In this document: positions 1 through 11,059 of the stretch, in pieces | How positions within the stretch are numbered: position 1 is the stretch's first letter | How the letters are laid out: each line of letters begins with the position of its first letter | Notes under the pieces: model-generated | What the model was told of the DNA's origin: nothing | Seen by the model: the letters and a program-made list of their open reading frames with translations, nothing else | Databases searched by the model: none | Program-made: the position numbers and the translations under genes | DNA from: Azadirachta indica | Lineage: Eukaryota; Streptophyta; Magnoliopsida; Sapindales; Meliaceae | Assembly: GCA_022749755.1 (NCBI GenBank) | Contig: CM040441.1 | Location: forward strand, 9,222,890 to 9,286,889 | Length of the DNA stretch: 64,000 bases | Direction: 5' to 3'

Positions 1-470
1 TATGTGTCTCTACTATAAAACTTCATATATTATTTTAATTAATTTTTACAAAATCCTAATTGGCATATTAATTAATATCTCAAATGATACATGACAGTGA
101 CAATTAGATTCTTACAATTTTGAGATAAAAATTATTAGGAAGTTCAGTATTGCTTTTTTTTTTTTCTTTTTTCTATCATTCTCACAAAATCATGTCCCTC
201 CGACTCATACAAAATAATCTGGTGTTTTTTCCCAATTGATGCGATTATGAAATTGTTAACTGCCGCCGAAAATTAAATGAAAAGTTAAAACCACAAACAA
301 AAAATTCCATGACTTTGTGGCTGTGTTTGTGCCATATTTAAATCCAAAACGGCCTCCAATAGTTAGACAATGATTAACTTTTATTTAAAAAATTAAAGTA
401 ATCATCGTAATAATGATAATCTAGACAATTTAATAATAAATTAATTTTCTCTTTTGTCTTTATGTCGACC
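1..470. repeat. AT-rich 5' flank block of TNL1
   Basis: No gene is visible. The block is a diverged copy of the sequence found upstream of other TNL loci (about 13085-13560, 27180-27420, 47450-47950 and 54030-54540). All copies share the 'gtctctactacaaaacttt' region, a poly-pyrimidine stretch and an 'aataatgataatctaaacaa'-like segment. This shows that the duplicated unit extends well upstream of the TIR start codon. Confidence 0.6.
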
Positions 471-474
471 AGCA

Positions 475-620
475 TTTAATTGCGTCGATCGCTTTCTTTC
501 TTGAAGTCATGGAATTTTCCAATTTCACCAAACATTCAATGCCCCTTCCACGAAATTATTAAAAGAACTTTCAAAAAAGAAAATGAAATTAGCATGAAAC
601 TTCTAGGAAGGTTCAGGAAG
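475..620 (+). promoter_or_regulatory. Conserved TNL promoter-proximal block (copy 1)
   Basis: This segment lies about 120-260 bp upstream of the TNL1 ATG. It is the best conserved non-coding piece of the family, with copies at 13530-13690, 14580-14745, 40610-40760, 47950-48095 and 54780-54915. Shared features are a 'gatcgctttctttct' motif, a 'cttccacgaaattatta' motif and an 'aaatgaaattagcatgaaac' motif just before the TATA-like stretch. Its conservation even next to dead genes reflects recent duplication as much as function. Confidence 0.5.
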
Positions 621-625
621 GCACG

Positions 626-628
<3 letters not shown>

Positions 629-652
<24 letters not shown>
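629..652. repeat. (AT)n microsatellite
   Basis: A run of about 12 AT units lies in the TATA-box region of TNL1. The same position holds a shorter AT run in TNL2 and TNL5, so the core promoter of this family contains a length-variable AT repeat. Confidence 0.9.
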
Positions 653-657
<5 letters not shown>

Positions 658-734
658 AACAAAAACACACATACATACATACTGTTGCAGATCATTTTTT
701 AAGTAATGTAAATCACTTTTGATTGAACAATGTG

Positions 735-3700
735 ATGGCTTCTTCTTTTTCTTTTACTCCCAATCCTTGAATAAAGTATGATGTTTTTCTTAGTTTCAGA
801 GGTGAAGATACTCGCGAAAACTTCACCAGTCATCTCTATTCATCTTTATCTTGAAAACAGTTTCAAACATTTATTGACAACCAACTTCTTATAGGAGATG
901 AAATTTCACCGTATCTTCTTAATGCAATTGAAGGATCAAGCATTGTGATTATTGTTTTTTCAGAAAGGTATACTTCTTCTGGATGGTGTTTTGATGAACT
1001 TGTAAAGATTTTGGAATGTAAGAATATGTGCGGACAAATTGTGATACTAGTTTTTTATGGTGTTGATCCAAAAGATGTGAGAAACCAAACCGGGATTTTT
1101 GGGGATTTATTTTCAAAGCTTCAAGAACGTTTCCAAGAAAGGTTAGACAAGTTGCAAAGTTAGAACATTGCTCTAAGGGAAACTGCCAACATATCTGGTT
1201 TTGATTCTTGTGTTATACGGTAAGTATAGTACTTTTCTCATAGAAGTTTTACATTTATAGCCAAAAAAAAAATGATTTGATAATTTAGATACAATTGATA
1301 TTAAATATTATTAAATCAGTAAATATGAAGATTAGATAGCATTGCATATTTGTAATTATTATTTTTTATCAAGTACTAATAGCTAACCTTTATATTAATT
1401 AAATTAGGCATTGGAACTAAAAATGCACTATCTTACTACTATTATTTTTTGCATTTTTTAGGCCTGAATCTAAACTTATAGAGAATATCACCAACAATAT
1501 TTTGAGGAGGTTGAAGGATAAGTTTCAGAATTATGATGAAGATCATCTAATCGATGTGGAATTACGTATTAAAGAAATTGAATTGAAGTTAAGTATTGGA
1601 TCAACTGGTGTTTACACTTTAGGCATTTGGAGTATGGGTGGTATTGACAAGACAACAATTGCTCGTGCCATTTTTAAAAAAATATCTAGTGATTTTGATA
1701 GTTCTTGCTTCATTGAAAGTGTTAGAGGGGGAGAAGACAAGAATGGACTAGTGCACTTGAGGCAACAATTGTTTTCTACATTATTAGAGGATGAGAATGT
1801 GAAGATTGACGTTTTTGATATTAGCATTAACCTTCGAAGGCTTCAACCTAAAAAGTTATCATCGTCTTTGATGATGTAACTCATTGGAGACAAATAGAAT
1901 TTCTGATTGGAAGCCTTTATCATATTGGTGAAGGGAGTCACATCATAATCACAGCTAGAGATAAACAAGTCTTTAAAAATTGTAAAGCAAATGAAATGTA
2001 TGAGATGAAGCAATTATTACAAACGGATGCCCTTGAGCTTTTTAGTCAATGTGCTTTCAAACAAAATCAGCGCAATGTAGGCTATAAGAAATTGTCAATG
2101 GAGATTATAGAATATGCCCAGGGTATTCCTTTAGCACTTAAAATTTTGGGTTGCATTTTACTTGAAAAGAAAGAAAGAGTTTGGAGAAGTGCAATAGAGA
2201 AACTAAAAAGAATTCCTAATAAAGATATCCAACGGGTGCTAAAAATAAGTTATGATAGGTTGGATGATGAAGAGCAAAATATTTTTCTAGATATTGCTTT
2301 TTTCTTTAATTGGGAGGATAAAGATTATACAACAACATTCTTAGATAGATGTGGCTTCTCTACTGAAATAGGAATATCTGTTCTTGTCGATAAGTGTCTA
2401 ATAGTCGAATTATACAATAAGATCATTATGCATGATTTGTTGCAAGAAATGAGTAGAGAAATTGTTCGACAAGAGTCAATAAATGAACCTGGCAAACGTA
2501 GTTGACTATGGCATCATGAAGATATCTATGAAGTTTTGACAGATAACACGGTAAACTTGTTTTGTTTTTTTCTTTTTTTTTTCTTTCAGAGTTATATGCT
2601 TATAGAAAAACCAATGACTCGTAAAAGAGTGAAAGAGTAAAAACAAAAAAAATAAAAAAATAATGATTAGATGATGTAGCATGGTAAATTAGAGTGTTTT
2701 GCATAAGGAAAATTTCTATAGCTGTACTCTATATAATTGTCTAATAGTACAAATATTATTGTCTTAATGCATTAGCAATTGCTAGTTTGATCACTTTGCA
2801 CTAATTATTGGCTTGAATATATATATAAATTTGATCCTAATTTGTGGCCTCCAATTTATTATTAGGGAACTGAGTCAATTTAGGGTATCTGTTTTGATAT
2901 GTCCAAAGTGGATGAGATATGCTTAACTTCGGATAACTTTACAAAGATGCCGAAGTTGAGATTCTTATGGAGAGAATAAATGTAAACTGTCTCAATTTTA
3001 TGGCTTGGGATTTTCTGAAGTAAGGTACTTCTGCTGGGATGGATATCCTATGAAATCATTTCCTTTGCATAGTCGTCCCAATAATCTTGTTTCACTTGAA
3101 TTACGTGACAGTAGCATTGAAGAGCTTTTGGATGGCATTAAGGTATATCTTAATATTTTTACGGTAATCTTTCAGCATTAATGTTAACTACAATAGATGC
3201 TAATTATTTGTGTTGGAGTCTCTCTCTAATTTTTTTTTCTTTAAATATTTTTTGCAGAATCTTGTTAAGTTAAAAAATATAGACCTCTCTAACTCCAAGC
3301 GACTACTAAAACTTCCAGACCTCTTAGAGGCCCCAAATCTTGAGAAGTTGATTTTAAAAGGTTGTTCAAGTTTGGTTGAAGTTCACTCATCTATTCAACT
3401 TCTGTGTAAGCTAGTTATTATGGATCTTCAAAGCTGTGAAAGCTTAGAGAGTCTTCCACCTACCATTCGTATGGAATCTCTTAAAATACTTCGTCTTTCG
3501 GGCTGCAAAAACTTGAAGAGATTTCCAGAGATCTCATCCGTTGGGGGTCCATCAAGATTAGTTAAATTGGATCTTCGAAACTGTGAAAGCCTAGAGAGTC
3601 TTCCACCTACCATTCGTACGGAATCTCTTAAAAGACTTCTTCTTTCGGGCTGCAAAAACTTGAAGAGATTTCCAGTGATCTCATCCGTTGGTGGTCTATC

Positions 3701-5253
3701 ACGATTAGTTAATTTGGATCTTCGAAACTGTGAAAGCATAGAGAGTCTTCCACCTGGCATTCATGCGAAATCTCTTAAAACAGTTCTTCTTTCCGGCTGA
3801 AAAAATTTGAAGAGATTTCCAGAGATCTCATCCATTGAATATGCATTAAGATTAGTTAAGTTGGATCTTCGAAATTGTTCAAGGCTTGAGCATCTCCCAA
3901 GAAGCATAGGTAAGTTGAAATCTCTTGAATATTTTTGTCTTTCTGATTGCTCAAAGCTTCAAAGATTGCCTGATGAACTCGGACATTTAGAAGCTTTGAG
4001 GTGGCTGAGAATTGAAAGAACTTCTATTAGAGAAATACCTGAGAGTCTTGGCCAGTTATCCTCTCTTGAAGATTTGAATCTTGGAGAAAACAATTTTGAG
4101 AAGTACCAGAGAGTATTATAAACCTTTCGAACTTGCAAATGCTCTTTTTAAACTATTGTGAGAGGCTTCGATACCTTCCAAAACTTCCTTGTAGTCTATA
4201 TTACGTGAGCGCAGATCATTGCACTTCACTGGAAGCATTATCAAGTTTATCATCTCCGACATCATCTGAAAAACTTCGGAGAGACCTTTGCTTGAGAAAT
4301 TGTTTTAAATTGAATCAGAATCAGGTCAGAAAAACAGTCGAATATTTTCTGAAGAAAATTCAGCTTATAGCAACTGCATGGTGTTATCAGGTATGTCTCA
4401 AACTCTATTTTTTTTATTGAAGTTAATAACATGGTTTAGGATTAAGAGCATTAATTTTAATTTTACATAATTTCCACATGAACCATTAATTAAATCTATC
4501 CATTTAAATGCTTGACATTGCATCTTAAAAATATATTAATTAAATAAATACAATAATTATACTCATATAATATGATCTCAATTGTTAAAAGTGGAGTCGT
4601 CTAACGATGCAAAAATTATACAAGAACTGTTGTTATTTTGACATTCCTTAACGAAATTGTTAAAAATGATTATCTGTATCATACAGGTATCTAGTCCTCG
4701 ACCTCGTAGTTATATTTATTACCCCGGAAATTAAATTCCAGAGTGGTTTAAGCTTCGAAGCATGGGATGTTCCATAATCTTGGAATTGACACAAGGTTGG
4801 TTCGATAATAAATATATTGGCTTTGTTTTTTGTGCTGTTGTAGCATTTGAAGAAGACCACAAGGTTGGATTGTTCCATAACAATTGCCACAAGGTTGGAT
4901 TGTTCTGTAAAATGAAAGTCAAAACCAAAGATGGTCAATGGCATGTAAGCTCTGCCAATCTCTTTTTCCTGCGGTACATTAGCGTTGTCCATTCAGATCA
5001 CATATATTTGGGGTGCGAATTATCTACTGGTACATTTCCAGACGATTTTTATGAATATCATTACAGTAATAAGGTCTTTTTCGAATTCTATTTTCAGGGA
5101 TATCGAGGTATAGGTTGTAGAGGGGTGGTGAAAAAATGTGGACTGCATTTGCTTTACGTCCAAGATTTTGAGAAGTCAATGAAAGATAGCAGTAGAAGCT
5201 TCAGCAGTACTGATGAAGAAGAGGAACCACTTCCCAAAAGATTGAAAATTTGA
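735..5253 (+). pseudogene. TNL1: TIR-NB-LRR-C-JID resistance gene, heavily broken
   Basis: This is a full-length paralog of TNL2. Exon 1 (TIR) spans 735-1219, exon 2 (NB-ARC) 1462-2550, exon 3 2866-3142, exon 4 (LRR) 3258-4390 and exon 5 (C-JID) 4687-5253; all splice dinucleotides look kept. The TIR exon has in-frame stops at the PxTKYDVF start, at the arginine-rich helix (TGA after SSLS) and at the LQSW motif (TAG). The P-loop reads GGIDKTT instead of GGIGKTT. A small deletion near 1850 shifts the frame just before kinase-2, and the RSRLW motif holds TGA at 2503. Exon 3 has TAG at 2881 and a deletion near 2965. The LRR exon has TGA at 3798 and an indel near 4107. Exon 5 has TAA at 4732 inside the YPGNEIPEWF motif. 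No intact product is possible. The LRR exon carries an extra array of 147-bp LRR modules. Confidence 0.93.
3420..3860 (+). repeat. Three tandem 147-bp LRR modules in TNL1 exon 4
   Basis: Near-identical units start at 3420, 3567 and 3714, with the next related unit at 3861; the spacing is exactly 147 bp (49 codons). Each unit encodes a (L/M)DLxxCES..SLPP..ESLK..LLSGCKNLKRFPxISS block, roughly two LRRs. TNL2, TNL3 and TNL4 have one such unit before the IEY-type block, and TNL5 has a partly expanded version. Unequal crossing-over is the simple explanation. The third unit contains the nonsense codon at 3798. Confidence 0.9.
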
Positions 5254-6393
5254 ACCATAATTTTGTAAATTTTTTTTTTATATATATTTAGTGCACGTTA
5301 ATCTTTTTTGCTGAACGTGGAATATAATTTAATTTGTTATCTTAATGTTCTAGAGGTGTTTGTTTACCAATTTTAAAACTGAAACATTATTATTATAGTT
5401 ATATTTAAATGAAATTACTTTATAATTTTTTATTTTTTAATTTAAAGCTGATCATACAAATTTTTATATAGTATCTCATTGTAAAAGGAAGAGTAGAGAG
5501 ATTGGAGAAAAACATATCTATTTTCTAAGGAAAATAGCGATCTTATTCCAATACAAATAAGGAAACCTAACCCTGGTTGCCTATGCAAACCATAATTCTC
5601 AGCTAATTTAAATCTTCATTTGATATTAACATAATTCTAAAAAAAAAAAAGAAAAGAAAAGATAACTCAAATGTTATCGTTTCCAGGACTCAGCATTCAG
5701 AATCATTTTCAGAAGCAGACGTTAAAAACTTGTTAAAAATTTACGATTGAATAAACTCTTAGATTTTGAATTTCAGCAGTAAGTTCAAATTTTGTTTAAT
5801 TATGTTTTTGCAGCATTTTCTAGTGTGCCAACTTTGTCTGTATTTGCAGCTAAAATTTCAGCACCTTTTAACTGAAAGAATTTTGCAAAAGATTCAGTTT
5901 ACAAAAGCAGCAGCCAGGCAAAGTCTACATACAGAAATAACTTCAGAAAATATTCACCACCGCGCTTGCGAGTACATGATGCTTAACGTACGGTATTACG
6001 TATACAATCACCTGTACCTGGTTTCCTATGCAAACCATAATTCTTAGGTAATTTAAATTTTTATTCGACATTAACATAATTCTGAAGAAAAAAAAAAAAA
6101 AAAAGAAAGGATAACTCCAATGCTATCGTTTCCAGGACACAGCATTGAGAATCATTTTCAGAAACAGACGTAAAAAATTTGTTAAAAATTTCAGCCCCTT
6201 CTACTGAAGGAATTTTGGAAAAGATTCAGTCTACAAAAGCAGCTGCTAGGCAAAATCTATATGCAGAAAGAACTTGAGAAAAAATCACCTCAAGCTGCTG
6301 TTCTTTAGCAGTTGCTGATGATGAAACGTTCCCACCTATGGATGAGCACAACTGCTATTAATCACGTATATGATGCTTCAAATTAACCAAAAC
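5254..6393. repeat. Shared TNL 3' flank, internally duplicated
   Basis: This is the 3' UTR and downstream flank of TNL1. It includes a 'ttttatatatatttagtgc' stretch, a 'cttattccaatacaaataag' block and an 'actcagcattgagaatcatt' block. Homologous copies follow the other TNLs (19035-19790, 35260-35990, 45075-45340, 52427-53230, 60465-61120) and partial copies lie at 11660-11740 and 25185-25400. Here the second half is duplicated: the block from about 5570-5735 recurs at 6019-6185. The 'cagcatt' portion resembles sequence beside the reductase exon at 20830-20880, so part of the flank may derive from that gene's intron. I see no protein gene. Confidence 0.7.
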
Positions 6394-6640
6394 TCATCTA
6401 CGATACCGATAGCGTTTAAAGTTGAAGTATAAGTGCAGTGTCCCATTATCAAACGTACACTTGTATCCTTTGCGAGGACAATGCTCCCATTCCTTGTTAA
6501 CAATTCTAAATGCCTGTAGTTTTGGAGAAACCGGGTGAATAACTAAATCCTATACAGAATAAACAAACAGCAAAGCAGACTTCCAGATCAAGAGAACTTA
6601 CTATATCCTCATAAGGATGACAAGGTTAAAACCCGGTGAA
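6394..6640 (-). pseudogene. Cactin C-terminal exon fragment
   Basis: The 6394-6513 segment on the minus strand is a clean 40-codon terminal exon. It begins after an AG acceptor with AFRIVNKEWEHCP, continues with KGYKCTFDNG and LHLYFNFKRYRYRR, and ends in TGA. This is the signature C-terminus of cactin, a conserved nuclear, spliceosome-associated protein. About 100 bp further upstream is the end of the previous exon (PYEDI followed by a GTAAGT donor near 6615), after which the homology stops. The terminal exon is undamaged, but the rest of the gene is missing, so it is a truncated copy. The tail of the same gene recurs at 35989 and near 61125. Confidence 0.88.
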
Positions 6641-8320
6641 TTGTAAAACCCATTAACTATGGGTGACAAGGTTAAAAAAGGCACCATAACAATGTTCATG
6701 AAATAATAGAATTAATAATTACATAAACTTTTTTAAGGGATTGCAATGCGGAAGTATAGTAGCACATATCAACTTACACATTTCAAACCAAATTATAATG
6801 CACATCAACATAAATTTTCTATTCTAACACATTTCAACCTCAAATCGCAAAAAATTACCTCAACAAAACGCCTACAATCAGGTGAAGAGTCGTCGTTGCT
6901 TGCCATTGATACCCTATTCTGACAACTCCCGTCGACAACTCCCATCCAGCACAACTGTCGACTGCCACCGCCCAAACACAAGTGTTCTTTAATTCTAATT
7001 TCGTAAAAATGAATTAAGGGTTAGGGTTTCGTTTAGGGCAAATTTGGGGAAATTTGGGTTTCGTTATTTTTGGACTGGCGGCAATTTTATCCAAAAAAAA
7101 GTTTAATTGATTATTTTTATAAACAACTTTGAACAATAGTTATTTTAAAAAATATGAGGTGAATAGTAGATATTTTTGTAAATTTTCTATGGACTTATAA
7201 TTAAAATTGGGGAAAATACCTATTACCCTTTGGCGACCATAACCTGAACCAACTCCATGGTCCATATTTAAAAGAAGATAAATTATTTGTGATAATGGGG
7301 AAGATTCTAATTTTAACCATTAAATTAAACGAATAATATTTATAAATTGTGTGCACTATATTATTTATTGTGAGCATATATTAGATAGATAATTAAATAA
7401 ATATTAATTACAAAAAATTCAATCAAATAATTAGAATAAAATTTTTAATGAAAAGTAATTTTAAATTAAAAAATTACTAACAATTAAAAAATTAAAGTCA
7501 TAATGTAAAAATTTATTGCTTTTCATTTTTTAAAAATTTTTACAATAAAATCAAACAAAAATAAAAAGAATAAAATCTAAATTTCTTGTAAAAATCATTT
7601 ATGAACATGTTGTTTTGAAAAAACTGATAATGACAAAATTTTTTTATAAATTATTATAATCTAAAAATAATTATTCAATTATTATTCTAAAAAATTTTAA
7701 AAATAAAAATAAAAATAATTACTTAATAAAAAGAAGTTCTTTCCTTTTTAATTTTTGCATTTGTTTTTATAAAAATTTTAAATAATTTTTTCTTTTTATT
7801 TAATAATTTAATTTCATTATTGTTTAAAATTTTTGGAATCATTATTTATTTAGTCATCTATATAATGTATATAATATAAAAAATGGTACATATATATTTA
7901 CAATTAATAAATTAGTTTAGTAATAAAGAATCAAAATTTTGAATCTAAGGTTGAAGGGTCAAACTCCTATTTACAAAATATCATCTTTTTTTCTTCAAAA
8001 AATTAAGTTGAGTTGGGCTATAATTTGGATTAAATACAAATTTAATATGGTAAAGGGCAGATATATAAAATGACAAAAAATATTAACAGTTGACGGCTAA
8101 ATTTTGACAATAGAGGATAAAATATAGTTTTGAAATATTATGAAAATAAATGGTAAAAATGTAAAAAATGGTAGGAAAATTGGTATCGAAAGTAAAAAAA
8201 ATAAGAATAAAAAACAATAGCGTATAAGGAGAGTTATTTAAACACCTAATGAACGAAAGAAAAGAACAAAATTAATTAAATGAATATTTAACATATTGCT
8301 ACTTGTAATTATTGACTAGT
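6641..8320. other. AT-rich intergenic region
   Basis: No convincing gene is visible. A possible 16-codon first exon lies on the minus strand at 6859-6906, starting ATG (MASNDDSSPDC...) and ending at a GTAATT donor, next to a less AT-rich 5'UTR-like stretch (6900-7070) with 'agggttagggtttcg'. No continuation was recognised. From about 7080 to 8320 the sequence is very AT-rich and low in complexity, and I see no further features. Confidence 0.4.
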
Positions 8321-9125
8321 TGCTGTTGACTATTGAGTATTGACACTCTGAGGTCAATGTTTCATTTCTCTAAGCAAATGAAACTATAAAATAGTATTAA
8401 AACATTAAAAATGTGGTCTGTGTGATAAGACCAAGTCCAACTCGTCACAGCCATATACAGAGTTGCAGCATGTATGTGTGGGCAGTGGAAAAGGGTTCTC
8501 AAATGTTCAGATTAGCACAATCTGATCTCCATCAAAACAGCCAAATATGCTGTTTTGTTACTAATGAAGAAGCTTTCACCAACACTCTAGAGGCATAATT
8601 GGGGGATCTGGATTCATTTGACACTACTAAATTATTCAAAATTCGAATAATAGTAGAGAATAAAAATTTAGCATTAATCTTCTCCAATGATTGTGGTGTC
8701 ATATAAGTCTAAAGATCAATTTAATATCCTTCAGAAATTAATGTGTTATAATAGTGTTAGTAGATATACATGCATGATTCATGTATAATATTTATTTTTA
8801 TTAAGAGTAATGCTACGGTTATAAATTTATATTTCAAATTTTAATTGTAATTACATGAAGTAATAATAAATATATGAGGTAATGTGGTAATAACAAATCA
8901 ATTTTCACATCATTTTAAATATAAATTAAAAAATATAGTATGATATCAAATCAGTTTGAATTTCATAATCTGTTTAGAAGAAAAGTCACGAGAAGATAAT
9001 CCATACAAGACAAACCTTTGTTTTCTTTACTGCCAAAGTCAATGGTTCAACCCTCGGGAAATTGTTCGGGAAATTGCTGGGAAGTAGGAACTATAACAGA
9101 ATTTCGAGTATATATGATATGATAT
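8320..9125 (+). promoter_or_regulatory. Upstream block of the LRR receptor-like protein genes
   Basis: This region is repeated upstream of the other members of the short LRR-protein family (23100-23930, partly 27430-27750 and 37460-38100). It contains TTGAC-core elements of the WRKY W-box type, for example the reverse complement of AGTCAA at 9037-9042 and the GGTCAA near 8352. The AGTCAA element is kept in the copy before 38140 but altered in the copies before 23938 and 27782. A short open frame at 8413-8598 is not conserved as protein and is probably chance. Confidence 0.45.
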
Positions 9126-9155
9126 ATGTGCCGTAATCTCTATCAAAGTAAAGAA

Positions 9156-9947
9156 ATGGCTATAAGCTTATTGAAGAACGCATCCTTTCATCTGCTACTC
9201 ATTCAATCCTTGTACTGCATCTCAGGATGCAAGAGCATAAGCTACGCAATAGAGTTAGAAACTGATATATTCTGCTTGAAAAGCATAAAATCATCTGTCA
9301 AAGATCCCTTCGGCCACTTGAATTCATGGAAACTTGACAACATCAGCGAGTACTCCATTTGTCCATTTTCCGGGATCGAGTGTTGGAATTTTCAGGAGAA
9401 TAGAGTAAAAAGTATAACACTTAAAGAGATGAGTCTCCAGGGGCAATTTCCTCAAGGCATAGAAAATTGCAGAAGCCTAACAGAGTTAGATCTCTCAGGA
9501 AATAACTTCTCCGGGCCAATTCCATCAAATATAGGAGGAATCATCCCATTCGTAACACAACTTGATCTCTCAGTCAACAATTTCTCGGGTGAGATTCCAC
9601 CAAGCCTGGCAAATTGCACATATATGAATACACTTAGACTTGATAACAACAAGTTACAAGGTCAGATTCCTTCTCAGCTCGCTCAGCTCTATCGACTCAA
9701 GGGGTTCACTGTTAGCAATAATTTATTGTCAGGGCCGATTCCTGAATTTGTCAGTTTTTCTTTACGTAGCGACGACTGCGCAGGAAATTTAGGACTCTGC
9801 GGGGCACCTTTGGAACCATGTAAGAAACACGGAAAAAAATCTAATTTTCCAATCAAATTTGATTTATGGATCATTTCTGGATTTGCTATTGGTTATGTGC
9901 TTTCCACAGTTCTAGCTTTTGGTCTCTTCCTCTTTATATACTTTTAG
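9156..9947 (+). CDS. RLP-a: short LRR receptor-like protein without kinase
   Basis: A single-exon 263-codon gene. The ATG at 9156 is chosen because it directly precedes a signal peptide (MAISLLKNASFHLLLIQSLY, ending near a SISYA site). An upstream in-frame ATG at 9126 would add ten polar residues. An N-terminal LRR cap follows (TDIFCLKSIKSSVKDPFGHL, then a cysteine pair CPFSGIEC). Next come about four plant-type LRRs with LxLSxNNFSGPIPSNI-like repeats, a C-terminal cap with GLCGAPLEPC, and a terminal transmembrane segment (WIISGFAIGYVLSTVLAFGL) ending in IYF. The ectodomain resembles BIR1/At5g48380-type LRR receptor kinases, but translation stops straight after the membrane span, so there is no kinase. 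It could be a BIR-like decoy or co-receptor partner, or a truncated relic; the intact frame with four paralogs nearby favours a once-functional short form. Confidence 0.8.
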   Translation: MAISLLKNASFHLLLIQSLYCISGCKSISYAIELETDIFCLKSIKSSVKDPFGHLNSWKLDNISEYSICPFSGIECWNFQENRVKSITLKEMSLQGQFPQGIENCRSLTELDLSGNNFSGPIPSNIGGIIPFVTQLDLSVNNFSGEIPPSLANCTYMNTLRLDNNKLQGQIPSQLAQLYRLKGFTVSNNLLSGPIPEFVSFSLRSDDCAGNLGLCGAPLEPCKKHGKKSNFPIKFDLWIISGFAIGYVLSTVLAFGLFLFIYF

Positions 9948-10900
9948 CATATTGCGATTAATGTATATATTTGTGAATGCTGGTTGATTAATTCAGTCGA
10001 TAAAACATTTTTATGCGTTTTGAAATTTGCATTCTTCGTCAAATCATATAATTAAAACAAAATTTATTAGTTTATTTTCCTGTAGTATCACAAGCAAGAA
10101 AGAACAAAGATATCATATGTAATTATATGAACCTTTGACGTTATAGAATGGGATTATTCCATAGTAAATCACAAAAACTTAACATGTCCAAGGCATGAAT
10201 AGTCTACAATTCGCACTCAAGTCCCTAATTTTAGAGATTCATAGTGTATTTGCTTCTTTATTTCCCCTATCAATGATTCATATCATAATTTAAATATTTC
10301 GGTGATTATGATCGAGTACGAAATATCTAATTATAATTATTATCATATCTTTTATCTGTTAATACATCCATTATATCTAGTATTATAATTTTTACTCTAC
10401 GTACTATTCTGATTTACACCAAATCTTTAACTTTGATTCTCATCACTTAATTTCTTGGAGCATGGGCTAAATTAGAGGCTTTAAGGAACAAACACAGTGT
10501 CTCTTAAGTATAGATTGTAATATTAATTTGGTCTGAGCTAGCCAAATTTAATACCTAAGATGTGTCTTGAATGACAAAGATGGACTCAAAAATATTTTGA
10601 AAGCACCAATTCTAAGTCCGCTTAACTGATACTCTGTTTACACCCCTTTTCAGCCCTTTATATTTTATGCATTTAGATTTTCTCTTTTGAAATCACTAAT
10701 CTTCTTACTCTAATAACTTTCCCATTCACTACACCACATTCTTTATATAAAAAATTTTACAAACAATTCTAAATTTTTTGAGAATATCTTTTCCTTTTTT
10801 TTTTTAGTAAATTTAGAGATATTATATTTTATCCTATAGTTTTTATAAAAAAACAATTTACTCTAAATTTTAACGTCTGTGAGAAACTCTTGACTTTTAA
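9948..10900. repeat. RLP 3' flank
   Basis: Downstream flank of RLP-a, repeated after the other copies (24718-25070, 28601-29450, 38931-39480). Shared words include 'gcatgaatagtctacaattc' and 'tttagagattcatagtgtat'. No gene is seen. The copy at 28601-29450 continues into a TNL relic at the matching point (29525), as this one does at 10920, so the two come from one duplication. Confidence 0.65.
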
Positions 10901-10919
10901 AAAGATATGAATATTTATA

Positions 10920-11005
10920 CATATTTGTCCAGAGAATTTTGTTTCACTCGAATTGCATGACAGTAAAATTAAAAAATTATGGGCTGGTGTATTCAGGTAT
11001 TTATT
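10920..11005 (+). pseudogene. TNL exon-3 end relic
   Basis: The sequence matches the end of TNL exon 3: a FVSLELHDSKI-KLWAG-like reading corresponds to the NNLVSLELRDSSIEELWDGIK of the intact gene. It is followed by a GTATTTATTAATATTTTTACGG intron start close to that of the other TNLs, given here in two parts: gtatttattaat, then atttttacgg. Flanking exons are absent. A sister relic lies at 29525. Confidence 0.7.
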
Positions 11006-11059
11006 AATATTTTTACGGTAATCTTTTTGAAATAATATCAAATGTTTTGGATACTAGTT

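Noticed and set aside
480..722. 80-codon open frame before TNL1 with an IYIYIY repeat
   Set aside because: The repeat is the (AT)n microsatellite translated. The frame covers the conserved TNL promoter block and is not kept as protein in the other copies.
3428..3760. Minus-strand 110-codon frame opposite the LRR modules
   Set aside because: It is an antisense shadow of the repeated LRR exon; similar shadows occur opposite LRR exons of the other copies.
6859..6906. Possible 16-codon first exon (minus strand) with a donor
   Set aside because: No second exon was recognised and the length is too short to support a gene call; it is mentioned only in the region note.
8413..8598. 61-codon frame upstream of RLP-a
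   Set aside because: The homologous DNA at 23200-23390 and 37460-37570 does not keep the frame, so it is conserved as flank, not as coding sequence.
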